In this document: piece after piece, positions 46,713 to 57,900 of the stretch
Layout: each line of letters begins with the position of its first letter
Position numbering within the stretch: position 1 is the first letter of the stretch
Assembly: GCA_019973155.2 (NCBI GenBank)
Contig: BPQB01000062.1
Location: 1-64,000 of the forward strand
Source: Phanerochaete sordida
Taxonomy: Eukaryota; Basidiomycota; Agaricomycetes; Polyporales; Phanerochaetaceae
Reading direction: 5' to 3'
DNA length: 64,000 nucleotides
The notes under the pieces: model-generated
Seen by the model: only the letters and a program-made list of their open reading frames with translations
The model's database searches: none
Told to the model about the DNA's origin: nothing
Made by a program: the position numbers and the translations under genes

Positions 46713-48073
46713 ATGTCCCATTCTACGTTCTCTCTTGCAAATAACCCTACCCGCGTCGACGACCTCTGGCAGAAAGCGAACGTCGATTTCGAGGTGATGG
46801 GCCGCATAATCGAGTCTCATTTCAAGTCTATATGGGTTTCGCGCGCGGAGATCGGTGGTGGAGCATACGCCAAGGCAGTGAAGTTCAGCCTTGAGAACGG
46901 AATGGAAGTGGTCTCGCGAGTCACCTTACCGGTGAATGATCGTGTGAAGACCGAGGCTGAGGTGGCGGCCATGGATTCCATGCGTGGTGAGTTTTTGTGT
47001 GCTATCGTGAATGCGCACTCACTGAAACTAGACCAGCGCACACATCTATTCCCATAACAAACGTTTATCTCTTCTGCAGCTCTTCAAACAACCCCGTCCG
47101 AGCGGAGTGGGTCGTAATGGACTATGTCCACGGCGAGCAGTGGTGCGAGTGCTTCCATACGCTGACTTGGGAGAAGAAGAAGACTGCCGCAGACGACTTG
47201 GCACGCATCATGGCAGATACGTTCGCGCTTACGGCCACGCATTGTGGAAGCATGCTGGCCGATCTCACTCTTCGCGATGACCAAAAGGCTATCCGGTACA
47301 ACGGCGACGACGGCCTTGCGTCACTGACCGGCTTTCGCACCGTAGAGAGCTGCACCTCGCGAGGCACGTACTTACTTGCGCCGATCAACGACCTCGTCTT
47401 CTTTGACAGAGAACTAGGCATCGTACCTCCATCCCACTGCGGACCTTTCGCCACTGAGCATGAATATGTCGAGGCCATTGCATTCCGTGGTATCCCGGGG
47501 ATGCGAGGAGCTGGGAAAGCTGATCGTTGGCCATACGAAAAGGCGTTGGATCTATATAACATCATCCGCCCGCTGTTCCGCGACAGCGACACATCGGTGT
47601 CAACGCCACAACTCCCCGTGTTTCACTTCGCCCACAACGACCTAAGCGCACATAATATTCTGCTGGACCCTCGGACGGGGCACATCACGGCCGTCATCGA
47701 CTGGGAGATGTCCGGATTCTGTCCGAGCTGGTGGGCCGCGCTGCCCGGTCCGTGGTTTGACGATGATTACCGCCGATTTATCATCGATGGCCTGCAGGAC
47801 GCGCCAGACGGCTCCGACGATGAATCACGCAAGGCGAAGGACCTCCGGCAATATTTCCGCGACGCGCTCCGCCGATTGAGCCCCTCCCTGTTCAATGCGT
47901 ACTGGAATGGTGTCGAGCTCAGGGCTATACACTACAACATCGGCGAGGCGCTTCCCGGCAACCTGCTTGGGTGGATGGACCAGTACGAAAAATTCCAGTG
48001 GGACTACCAGAGGGGCCCGTTTCCGTTCGACTACGGCAAATGGTTCAAAGAGTACTGCAAGTTGGCGCTTTAG
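46713..48073 (+). CDS. APH-like kinase, copy 5 (detached from the main array)
   Basis: Exons 46713-46986 and 47037-48073 predict 436 residues. The conserved intron sits at the same place (after MDSMR) as in the other four copies. Leader MSHSTFSLAN; N-lobe MEVVSRVTLPVNDRVKTEAE; AHTSIPITNVYLFCSS; catalytic HNDLSAHNILLD; IDWEMSGF. It ends EYCKLAL without the short third exon of copies 1-3. About 18 kb from copy 4 but on the same strand and with the same upstream TGTTAG element, so it derives from the same expansion. It also has a degenerate stretch around LTWEKKKTAADD where others have LTVEQQKTA. Confidence 0.88.
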
Positions 48074-48567
48074 GTGCCTCATTAGCATAGCTGCGCTAAC
48101 CATCTTCTGTATCGTCAGCCATAGCTTGGACTCCGGAGGTGAGTCTTTCCGTTTCTACTCGGAATTCTTGAGTTTGATCCTCCAAATCGCACAGGTGCGC
48201 TGAGTTCTTTCAAGCCAGCTGCAGCCTCACAGAAATAATAGGCTTCAGCGACAGTATGTATGCTTTCCCAAGCTCCCACAGTTTCGTTAGTTGCCGCGCA
48301 CAGACGCCTGCTTATCTGTAAAGCAGTTTTACTCTCAGTCTCTCACGAGTATATTACCGTCTTTGCTGCTCTTATCTCCATGCGCCGCAGGTGTTACGGT
48401 TGATGGACTCCAAGGCCATGCCAGCCATAGATAGCACAGGCCTCCCGTGAGTATCTCTGGTTGCTCTCGCCCACATCCACAGCGGTCGTCCCCGCCGCAC
48501 TCCCCGTATACCTCTGCAACCTGAAGTCAAGTCAAGAAGTCGCCTCATCCGAACACGCGCCCACGAA
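48074..48567. other. Intergenic, possible alternative first exon of the next gene
   Basis: An ATG at 48403 opens MDSKAMPAIDSTGLP, followed by a GTGAGT donor and a CCACAG acceptor 36 nt later; the following frame is open and in frame with the ATG at 48568. The intron would be very short, so this remains an alternative start. Confidence 0.35.
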
Positions 48568-48969
48568 ATGTCTGCGGGAACGAACGCCTCGATCATCTTG
48601 GCCATGTGCCTCCTTGCGATGATGGTCTTCCTCGGATACCTCATGACCGACTTTCAGCTCAGGTTGAACAGGCTGGACAGGGAGGCTCTGGAGGTGCGAG
48701 GTGCGTCCACCGTCGCACTCTGACGCACACATACAGTTCCCGACTGAGGCTGCGTAGGGATCAGGCCCGGGTACTGCGCGGGCTGTCAAGACCCGCTGCC
48801 TCGCCATTGGCGTATCTGGGCACAAGCCCCCGTCGCGTGCTCGCCGTCGTGCATGCGCGAGGCGACGATCGCGGAGCATCGCCGCGCGAAGGCTCAAGGC
48901 GACGATACCGAGCCCGGGAAGGGGTCTCACTTCCAGGAGATGATCTACGAGGTGCCAGCTTCTGTCTAG
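48568..48969 (+). CDS. Small membrane-anchored Cys-containing protein
   Basis: Two exons, 48568-48700 and 48758-48969, predict 114 residues. Exon 1 encodes an N-terminal hydrophobic helix (ASIILAMCLLAMMVFLGYLM) followed by an amphipathic helix (FQLRLNRLDREALEVR). Exon 2 reads GIRPGYCAGCQDPLPRHWRI and PVACSPSCMREATIAE, giving a C-x2-C...C-x3-C arrangement that could bind zinc, then a charged tail ending YEVPASV. Intron donor GTGCGT and acceptor TGCGTAG keep frame. The helix may be a signal anchor with a cytosolic or lumenal Cys domain. An in-frame upstream exon (ATG 48403) is possible. Unrecognised family. Confidence 0.6.
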
Positions 48970-49167
48970 GTATGTCAGGAACCATATCGCGTCGTGTATG
49001 GCGTTGAATTGGCTTGACATGTATTTTATAGGCGCACGAGAGCGGCGTGTATCTTCCTGGGACGCCCCCATAACGCGCAGAGGCATGGTGTATTCACGTG
49101 AAATTGAAGCGCATTCTCGACAAAATCTCCATCTATTGACCCTATCTCACGAGCTCCTGCCCGGCAA

Positions 49168-50688
49168 TCATTCCAGATGTAAGCAGCCATCATGACAAAA
49201 CCGATTGTTCTGGTATCCCTTCGTCCGATAATCCGCGAAGAGTACGTCCCACTGCTTGATGATTTGCCACCGCCGTCTGCGTGCGCGCATCGACACAGAC
49301 TGCGCGCATGCGCGTAGAAACGGGACGACAGGGAAGGCAGGATGTAGAAGCGGCAGCGTCGGAAGAGGTGTTGTAGATGTGCTCAACAAACTCTCATCGG
49401 CATCAGCCATGTTACCCGTTTGCCCGTCCGCGGGTTGCTGCTGGGTATCAAGTTCGAGTTTCGTCTCCGATATGAATCCAGCGAGCGCGGCAGGTGGCAG
49501 CCATGTGCACATCGCTTCGCATGCTGCGTCCCACTCCTCCCGCAGGGACGGTACGGGTGGCAGCCAGTGCAGCGAGCTTCTGAGGTTCGACATCGCCAAG
49601 CGCAGGGTGTGCGCGAGCGTGGCACGATCGAGGATCCCCGCGCTCAGGGCTTTGCATGTGTATGCCAGGGCGAAGATGTCCTGGAGATCGAGGTGCTGGA
49701 GGAGCAAAGGGAGGAGCTCAAGAGGTATGGCAGCGAACAAGGACTGAGGTTGGGGAGCGAAGTCGCTTGAGATAGCCATGTCTGAAAATATGGCATCGGG
49801 GGTAGCAAGCGGCCAGCTGTAGGAAGTAATTAAAAGGTGGATGAAGTGAGTGATGGTATGAACCTACATATCGGGGCGTACAAACATCCAGAGTCTGCAA
49901 TCCCCGGCTATTGCAGAGACCAGTTCTTCATCTCGCAGACCCGCCCGCAAGGCTTGCACGATGCTCCGGCTCCCTTGTCTGCAGCCCAGAATATAGTCTT
50001 GGTAAGTGATGTCCATGAACGCGTCCAGAGTCCCGCCGTAGTCTATGCACGGCATGTGTCCTCGGTCGGGAGCCCTGGTCTCTTCGCGCGACGCACAGAT
50101 CTCATACAACTCGCTCGCCAGACTGAGCGCACGGATTGGCAGCATCCGCCCCATGCGCGGAGCCGACGCGCAGTCGAGCCACGCCTCGAGATAGGCATAG
50201 CAGTTGGCGTGCGCCCATACGTTACACGCGCCGATGCCCGCGCCTGTGCCGCACTGACTCTTCGCGACGGCCTCCTGCCGCACGCCGTCAACAAAGCGCA
50301 CGACGAGCCCGAACGTGGCGCCACCGATGCACTGGCTGACGCGTCGGACAGCGACGTCGTCGCCGGGCGGGTGGCGCTCGCCGACGTGGTGCGTGCAGGG
50401 GCGATACCGCCCGTTTGCCCCGAAGTACCCGATCGCGATGCAGTCGGTGTCTCCGTCGGGATCGGGCTCGACTGCCAGGCGCGGGTCGCCCGGGAAGGCG
50501 TTGAGGTAGTGGATGGACAGCGCGTTCGCGAGCGTCGCGCGCACGTCGTCGTACGCCAGGTCCACGGCGCCCGCGTCGCAGATCTCTCGCGCGATCAGTG
50601 CGGCGTGCCTCTTGGGAGAGTCGCAGAGCCAGGTAGGACCGCCGTCGGGTCTGATGCCACATAGGACGCAGACCTCGTCACCGGCCAT
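49168..50688 (-). CDS. Cys/His-rich domain plus F-box fusion protein, copy 1
   Basis: Exons 50688-49868 and 49816-49168 join across a 51-nt intron inside the codon after FVRPD, giving RPDIWPLATPD and 489 residues. The N-terminal half has EVCVLCGIRPDGGP, DTDCIAIGYFG, CTHHVGERHPPGDD and CNVWAHANCYAYLEAWLDC: conserved Cys/His positions suggesting zinc binding, with H-x2-C near the end like extended PHD-type fingers. Then a conserved block (MPCIDYGGTLDAFM). The second exon starts the F-box-like domain IPLELLPLLLQHLDLQDIFA followed by a helical region. F-box proteins recruit SKP1/CUL1 ligases; this role is inferred. The most diverged copy, with its own C-terminus (CHDGCLHLE). Confidence 0.75.
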
Positions 50689-50998
50689 GACAAGTTACCG
50701 CGCGCTCTCGAGAATGCCTACGTTAAGTTCACTTGCATGTCAGGAGTACATTCGGCAGGATATGAGGAGGTACTTGCGGAGACGATGGGTAGCTGTGGGA
50801 GTGTGAGTTAGAACTTGCATATCAGGGCGCCTGAGGGTACTCGGATTTTCGTGAGTGACCAAGGAGACTGCGTAGGGTCATCGGCGTTCCCACACAGCCT
50901 CAGGCGCTGATGCAACTAAACAGCTAGCGTACCATTTATCTGCACAATCCAAATATGACCACTATAGACCAAATGCCACGGCCCACAGGTACCTATCT
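50689..50998. other. Intergenic between F-box fusion copies 1 and 2
   Basis: 310 bp, promoter of copy 1 and 3' flank of copy 2; nothing else seen. Confidence 0.4.
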
Positions 50999-52513
50999 TC
51001 ACTCCTCCGTAGGCTGAGAACACTGACATTTGATCCGTGTAGGCCCCGTGCCAGTGTCTCCGTCAACGCTCAGAGCCCACGTAGTACCTGGCGTCGCAAA
51101 CACATCCCGCTCCCAGCCGTCACGCCGGTAGTTGGCAAAGAGCACATCCCACTGCTTGATGAGCTCCCAGCGGCGGCGACGTGCGCGCATCGAGTCCGAG
51201 TCTCGGTACGCGTGGAGGAAGGCCGCGACGGGGAACGCAGGGTCGAAGAGCGGGAGTGGTGGCAGTGGAAGTGTGGTTGGGAGTCCCATCACGTTGGACA
51301 TCGGCGTCACCAGCGAACCTGCCGGTAACCATGTCTGCATCGCGTTACACGCGACGAGCCACTCTTCGCGCAGACTCGTAACGGGCATCGTCCAGCGCAG
51401 CGGGCTGCTGACGTTCGCCATCGAATGGCGCAAGGTATGCACAAGCGTGCTTCGGTCGAGTGCTCGCAGGCGCAGTATCTTGCATGTCGCAGAGAGGGCG
51501 AAGACGTCTTCGAGCCGACAATGCTGTAAGAGTTCGGGAAAGAGCTCGTTCGGCAGGTTGCAAATCGCTGCGTGCGGCTGCGGCGCAGAGCTCGAGAAGT
51601 TGAGCAGCGAGCATGGCTCTTGTGTTCCGGTATGAGGTGCCCGTGGCCATCTACGCGCGTGTCAGAATCAGCGTGAAGGGCATACTGGGAATGCTCACAT
51701 GTCGGGGCGGGTCCACATCCAAAAACGCGAGTCTTTCAGGATCGCCGGGACGAGGTCTATCCCACGAATACCGTCTGTGAGGGCCTGGACGATGTGTTTT
51801 ACACCCTTGCGCAGACCGACAATGTAGTCCTGGTATCGGGTGCCCATGTACGCGTCTAGCGTGCCCCCGTAGTCGATACACGGGAGCGAGCCACGGTACC
51901 GCTCCTGAGGCTGGTGACGGGACGCAGTGACTTCGTACAATTCACCTCCAAGCGAGAGAGGCGTGCCGCTCCTACCGACGCGTGGTCGAAGCGGGCACGC
52001 AAGCCATTCCTGGAGGTACGCCCAGCATGCCACGTGGACCCAGGTGTTGAGCGGAGAGTGCTCAGAGACCGTGGGGCATAACGAGGCTTCGTGGCGAACG
52101 ACGCGCACGCCGGTCTTGAAGTCGACGACAAACCTGAAGTATGCATCGCTGTCCCCGCTTGGGTCTACCCGACGAACGACGACGCCGTCGCCTGTCGGAT
52201 GTAGGGCACGCCCGTGGTGGCGGCACAGGTCATAGTCGCCTCCTTCGTCGAAGTGTCCGATTGCTATGCAATCCGTTTCGTAGCCAGGGTAGGTGTCCAA
52301 CACGTAGGAACCGTCGAATGAGCAAAGATCTCGCGTTTGAAAGATGCAGAGGATCATGGCGGTGACTTCTTCCAGCGACATCCCATTGAAGCCAGCGTCG
52401 TGAATTTCCTGTGCGACTTGAACGGCGACGTCTTTGCGATTCGGGGCGCAGAACGACAAAGGACGGCCAAGTGGGCTGATTCCGCAGAGAATGCAGACCT
52501 CGTCCCCGCTCAT
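50999..52513 (-). CDS. Cys/His-rich domain plus F-box fusion protein, copy 2
   Basis: Exons 52513-51699 and 51650-50999 with a 48-nt intron, 488 residues. EVCILCGISPLG, TDCIAIGHFDEGGDYDLC, HHGRALHPTGDG, WVHVACWAYLQEWLACP, LPCIDYGGTLDAYMGT, then RPDIWPRAP at the exon junction. The F-box is clear: NLPNELFPELLQHCRLEDVF followed by ALSATCK, then LREEWLVACNAMQTWLP and a C-terminal block (RARRRRWELIKQWDVLFANY). One Cys that is present in copies 1 and 4 (before the H-x2-C) is Leu here and in copy 3. Without splicing it would be mistaken for two unrelated ORFs with an apparent stop after RPDM. Confidence 0.82.
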
Positions 52514-52799
52514 TTTCAGGAGGTTAGTGACGTTGGCCAGAGGTTCGACCTAGCCTGGGCTGTAGGAGGAGGGAAACCCGGCTCGCCCGCCATCTGCCCT
52601 TCCTTGAAAACCACGTGATCAGAGGCGCGTAAGTCACAAACGTCGTATATCTCATCGCCTTTATTGCATCCAGATTGTACAATATTACAAGGAATCAATC
52701 TGTATCTCGTTATGTTATGGCTACTTGAGCTGGGCAGACTGTTAGCCACACAACACCCGCGTATACGCTCATAGCCGTCCGCCCACCGTCACCACCCCA

Positions 52800-54278
52800 T
52801 CACGCGCCGCCTCCAGCCCGACACTGACACCTTAGGACTCCATCTTCGCCCCGAGCCCACGTCGTTCCGGGCGGCGTAAACACGTCGTGCTCCCAGCCGC
52901 CGCCGCGGTAGTCAGTGAAGAGGGCGTCCCACTGCTTGATCAGGCCCCAGCGCCGGCGCCGGGCGCGCATCGAGTCCGAGTCGCGGTACGCGCGTAGGAA
53001 GGCCGCGACGGGGAAGGTAGGATCGAAGAGCGGAAGCGGCGGCAGTGGCAGCGTCACCGCAGCCCACGGCTCGTCGAACGGCGGCGCCGGTGCGTCCGCC
53101 GGCAGCCACGTCTGCATCGCCTCACATGCGGCGGACCACTCTTCGCGCAGGCTCGGGACGGGCAGTGTCCAGCGGAGCGGCCTGCTGGCGTTGGTCGTCG
53201 CATGACGCAGGGTGCACGCGAGCGTGCCTCCGTCGAGCACTTGCGCGTGCAGCGCCTTGCATGTCGCGGCGAGGGCGAAGATGTCCTCGGGCTGGCAGTG
53301 CTGCAAGAGCTCCGGGAAGAGCTCGCTCGGGAGCATGCAGATCGATGCGCGGGGCTGCGGCACAGGACCCGATGAGATAGACAGTGGGGCCTGCTCATTA
53401 TGTTCTGGAACAGGTCGCGGCCATCTGTGCGCGCGTCAGCACATGCAGAGACAGAGTCGTGGGCGTCCTCACATGTCGGGACGGGTCCACATCCAGAAGC
53501 GCGAGTCCTTCAGGACCGCCGGAATGAGCTCTTGCCCACGCCGACCGGACTTGAGGGCCTGTACGATGTGTTTGACCTCCTGTCGCGGACCGAGGATGTG
53601 CCTCTGGTGAAATGTGCCCATGTACGCCTCGAGCGAGCCGCCGTAGTCGATGCAGGGAAGCCAGCGGTACAGCTCTTCCTGAGGCTGGTGGCGGGACGCA
53701 GTGACTTCGTACAGTTCGCCTGCCAGCGAAAGCGGCTCGCCGGTTCTGCCTATGCGCGATAGTAGTGGCGATGCCAGCCACTCCTGGAGATACGCCCAGC
53801 ACGCGACGTGGATCCAGATGTTGAGCCCAGAGCCCTCGGAGAAGTGCGCGTTGCAGTTTGAGGTCTCCGTACGCACAGTGCGCCGTCCGTCCACGAACTC
53901 GACGACCGTGCAAAAGTATGCGGTTTGCACCTCGTCTGACACCCGGCGCACGACGACGCCGTCGCCTGTCGGGTGCAGTGCTTCGCCGTAATGGCCACAC
54001 CGGATGTAGTCACCTTCGACGTCGAAGTGCCCAATAGTAACGCAGTCTCCTTCGTAGCCGTATTCGATGGCCGACTCTTCGGCTCGACCAAGATTCCCGT
54101 TTAAAATGTCGAGGATCATAGCGTTGATTTCGTCCATGGGCATATCAACGAAACCGACGTCGTGGATCTCATGTGCGATTTGGGTCGCAGCCGGCGATCT
54201 ACTCGAGGCCTCGCAAAACGAAGTCGGACCGCAATACGAATTGATCCCGCAAAGGATACAAATTTCGTCCCTCTCCAT
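52800..54278 (-). CDS. Cys/His-rich domain plus F-box fusion protein, copy 3
   Basis: Exons 54278-53473 and 53424-52800, 48-nt intron, 476 residues. DEICILCGINSYCGP, GDCVTIGHFDVEGDYIRC, YGEALHPTGDGVVVRRV, WIHVACWAYLQEWLAS, LPCIDYGGSLEAYMG, RPDIWPRPVPE at the junction; F-box MLPSELFPELLQHCQPEDIF; C-terminal RARRRRWGLIKQWDALFTDY and GTTWARGEDGVLRCQC. Start chosen at MERDE (54278), the first ATG in frame. Same strand as copies 1 and 2. Length is nearly identical to the inverted copy 4 (477 residues), suggesting these two best preserve the ancestral form. Confidence 0.82.
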
Positions 54279-54976
54279 CTTCAACTTCAAATGACTGGAA
54301 TTAGACCTGTGAGTAAGAAGCGGAGAGGTTTTGGCCTTTGACCCGAATCCGAACAGCTCACCGTAGTTGCGCAGCCCTGAAATCTGCGTACCGTCACGGG
54401 CACGGGGTGGTTGAGCAGCTCAAAAGGTTGACGGACAACATCAAGAACGAATCGTACAAGGCTCGAGCGGGACGAGAAAGGCGATCATCTCCATCTTATC
54501 TCTATATCTCCTAATCCGTCTACGGAGTCGGCGAATAGGCGCCCCTCGTGTAAGGCTGCTTCAGACACATCCTTGTCCGCAGCATATAGCACGGAGAGAC
54601 GTGTGCGGGGCTGTGAATGGTCTGCAGGAATACGCAATCGGCAAAGTAACTGGCCCAAGAGTTTGAGCAGGCTGGGGCATGCCAGCATGTAGGCTGCGAT
54701 AGCCATTATCTACATCTTATCTCTGAATGTCCTCATTCGTTGACCGCGTCGTCGGGGAGGCGCCTGTGGTCAATTGATCTTCCGTCGCGTCGAGAGGTCG
54801 GTTCAGAAACACAATGATGCCACGACCGGCTGCACTTCGCTTTTATCTTCTCTGTTCCAGCTCGCATCGTCTGCGAGTCCTTTCACTCTCTTTCCTTCAC
54901 ACTCTTTCGTCCGGACATTGGATATACCCCCAAGCTACTGCATGGAATACTAACGACTCCAGTTGCATAGGAAGTC
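54279..54976. other. Intergenic between F-box fusion copy 3 and the CSC1-like channel
   Basis: About 700 bp of divergent promoter space. Contains the 57-bp direct repeat pair; a 73-codon minus-strand frame between the repeats has no recognisable feature. Confidence 0.45.
54487..54764. repeat. Pair of 57-bp degenerate direct repeats
   Basis: 54487-54543 and 54708-54764 align without gaps at 43 of 57 positions, sharing CATCTTATCTCT and AGGCGCC at the ends. They lie in the promoter space between two divergent genes. Confidence 0.75.
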
Positions 54977-57900
54977 ATGTCGCAGGTTACGCCCGGGAAA
55001 GCGGAGGGAACGGACTCTCAGACGTTCCTGACCGCGCTCATCACTAACGCCAGCGTCCTCGGCATCGAGGTCCTCGCTTTTGTCCTCCTTCGTAGCCGCC
55101 TCTGGCGCATCTACGAACCGAGGACCTACCTACCACCTCCAGAGTGGGTTTCTCCACTTCCCTCCGAGAGCAGGGCTGAATACGTGTGCCTTAGCAAGCG
55201 AGCAGTCAGCCTTCCCACCGGGTGGTGGAAATGGCTTATCGCCATCCTCGCTATACCTACTGGAGACGTCGTAGGTGTTTGGCGTCGCACGCTCACGACG
55301 ACGTCTTTAACATGATGATTCAGATGGAGAAGAACGGCATGGATGCTTACATGTTTCTTCGCTTCCTCCGACTTCTTATCATCCTCTTTGCGTCAATCAC
55401 GATCCTGACGTGGCTCGTCCTCCTTCCCGTCGATACTGCCGGGCTACACAACACGAACTTTACTGACAGACTGTCTCAACTGAGCTGGGGAAAGTAAGAC
55501 CAGCAGTTTCGGTGCAAACTACGCCGCCTCACTGACGCTCTGTTTACAGTATTCCCGACACCGCGACGAGGCGATACGTCGCCCACATCGTCGTCGTCTA
55601 CATTTCGACCTGTAGGTCGAGGTCACCACCTGCTTCACCCCGACTTATCCGTGTCTTCTGTAGTCTGGACGCTCTTCCTCATCCGCCGCGAGATGGTGCA
55701 CTACACGCAGAAGCGCCACGAATTCCTGACGTCGGCGTCGCACGCCACGCTTGCGCAGGCGCGCACCGTGCTCATCACGAACGTGCCGCCCGAGCTCTGC
55801 GACGAGCACGAGCTGCGGCGCTGGGCGAGCTTCGTGCCTGGCGGCGTGCAGAACGTCTGGATCTACCGCGACACGCGCGTGCGTCCCCCTCCTCCCCACC
55901 CAGCGCCGCACCCGCTCACGCGCCGCACAGACCCTCAACGGCGACTACAACGCGCGCCTCGAGGCGTGCGCACGTCTCGAGAAGGCCGCGTCGAAGCTCA
56001 TCCGGCGCGTCGTGCGCAAGAAGCACAAGGCGGACACCAAGGCCGCGAAGGCCGGCGCGCCGCCGCCCGTCCCGCCAAAGCTCCCCGCCCCCGCTACCGC
56101 GCGCCGCGCGTCGCGCACGGACGCGTACGCGATGGCTGTGCGCGCGAGCCGCGACATCACGGACGCGCGTCGCAGCCTCGACAGCGCGAGCACGGCCGTC
56201 GCGCACGAGAAGGCCGCGGACCCGTTCGCGGACGGCCCTGCGGAGAGCGTGTACGTCGGAACACGGCATCGGCGGAACACAACGAGTGTGCTCGAGGCGG
56301 GTGAGCTCGGCCAGGCGAAGGAGGGTGAGGGCGAAGGCGGCGCGGAGCTCGATGCGCTGCTCGAGAAGTACGCCCCGCCGAAGAAGCGGCCGCGCCACCG
56401 GCTCGGGCTCGTCGGCCTGCTGGGCAAGAAGGTCGACACGATCGACTGGTGCAAGGTGCGTCTCGCCCCTGCTCTCCCGCGGACTGGCTGCTCACATGGA
56501 GGCTGCGCGCAGGACGAGATCTCGAAGCTCAACAAGAGTATCACAGAGAAGCGCGCCGAGATTGAGCACGCAGACAAGATGCCGAAGCCGCTCGGGAGCG
56601 CGTTCATCCAGTGCAACCTGCAGATGGGCGCGCACGTCCTCGCGCAGTGCGTCAGCTACCACAAGGTACGTTTGCGCCCTCTCTTCTTTCGCGCTGCACA
56701 AGCTCATGCGACACCAGCCGCTTATGATGGCGGACAAGTACATCGAGGTCTCGCCGAAGGACGTCATCTGGGACAACATCGACGTGCGTCCCGCCCTGCT
56801 GTACCCGATGTCGCGCTGACCTCTGTACAGGACGGCGCGTACGAGATGCGTTTCCGCTACGTCACATCGTGGATCGCCAGCATCGGACTCATCATCCTCT
56901 GGTTCGCGCCCGTCGCATTCGTCGGCACGCTCAGCAACGTGTCGACGCTGTGCGAGAAAGTCTCGTGAGCATCCCAAATATTCCCTCGAACGCGGCGCGG
57001 CTGACACTGCCGCAGGTGGCTTTGCTGGATCCGCAACTCTCCGGCGCCGATACCGGGCATCATACAGGGTATCCTGCCCCCGCTTGCGCTCGTGATATTG
57101 TTCGCGATTCTGCCGTGGCTCCTCAGAGGTGCGTACCGTCCTCCTTTCTGCAGCCGTGGCTGATCCTTTCGCCAGGCTTGGCGTGGTACGAGAACATCCC
57201 GCGCTGGTCCCTACTCTCTATCAGCGTGTACAAGCGCTATTTCCTCTTCCTCGTCATGTACGCCCCTCCGCAGGTTTCCACTCCGTGAACATGACTGACA
57301 CGCGACGGCAGCCACGGTTTCCTCATCGTGACGCTCAGTTCGGGGCTGACCTCGACGGCGGCGCAGATCGTCGAGAACCCGACACAGGCGCTGTCCTACC
57401 TCGCGTCGCAGCTCCCAAACGCGTCAATCTTCTTCCTTACATGGACGCGTACGTCGCCTCCGCAGCACTCGCCCGAGACCGAAACACTCACGCCTGCGCA
57501 GTGACGCAGGGCCTCAGCGGCGCCGGCAGCGCCCTGCTACAGGTCGGCACGCTCGGGATGTACTTCGTCAAGAAGTGGTTCCTTGGGCGCACGCCGCGCC
57601 AGGCGTACGAGGTCACGTTCATGATGCCCAAGGTGCGGTCTCCCCCGTGACGTGGATTTGGTCGGTGCATGACGCGCTGCCAGGCGGACTTCGGGCTCGT
57701 GCTCCCGCGCATCTCGCTCCTCGCGACGATTGCGCTCGCGTACAGCGTGCTGTCGCCGATCATCAACGGCCTCGCGATGCTCTCGTTCCTGCTGTTCTTC
57801 GTGTCGTGGAAGTTCCGTGAGTGCTGCTTTCCGCGCGCGGCTTAAGCTGGTGCTGACGCTGGTGGCAGTCTTGACGTGGGTGTTTGACCAGCCAGACGAG

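Noticed and set aside
51695..52513. Stand-alone Cys/His ORF ending RPDM-stop (and its equivalents)
   Set aside because: The apparent stop lies in a GTGAGC donor; all four copies splice in phase into an F-box exon.
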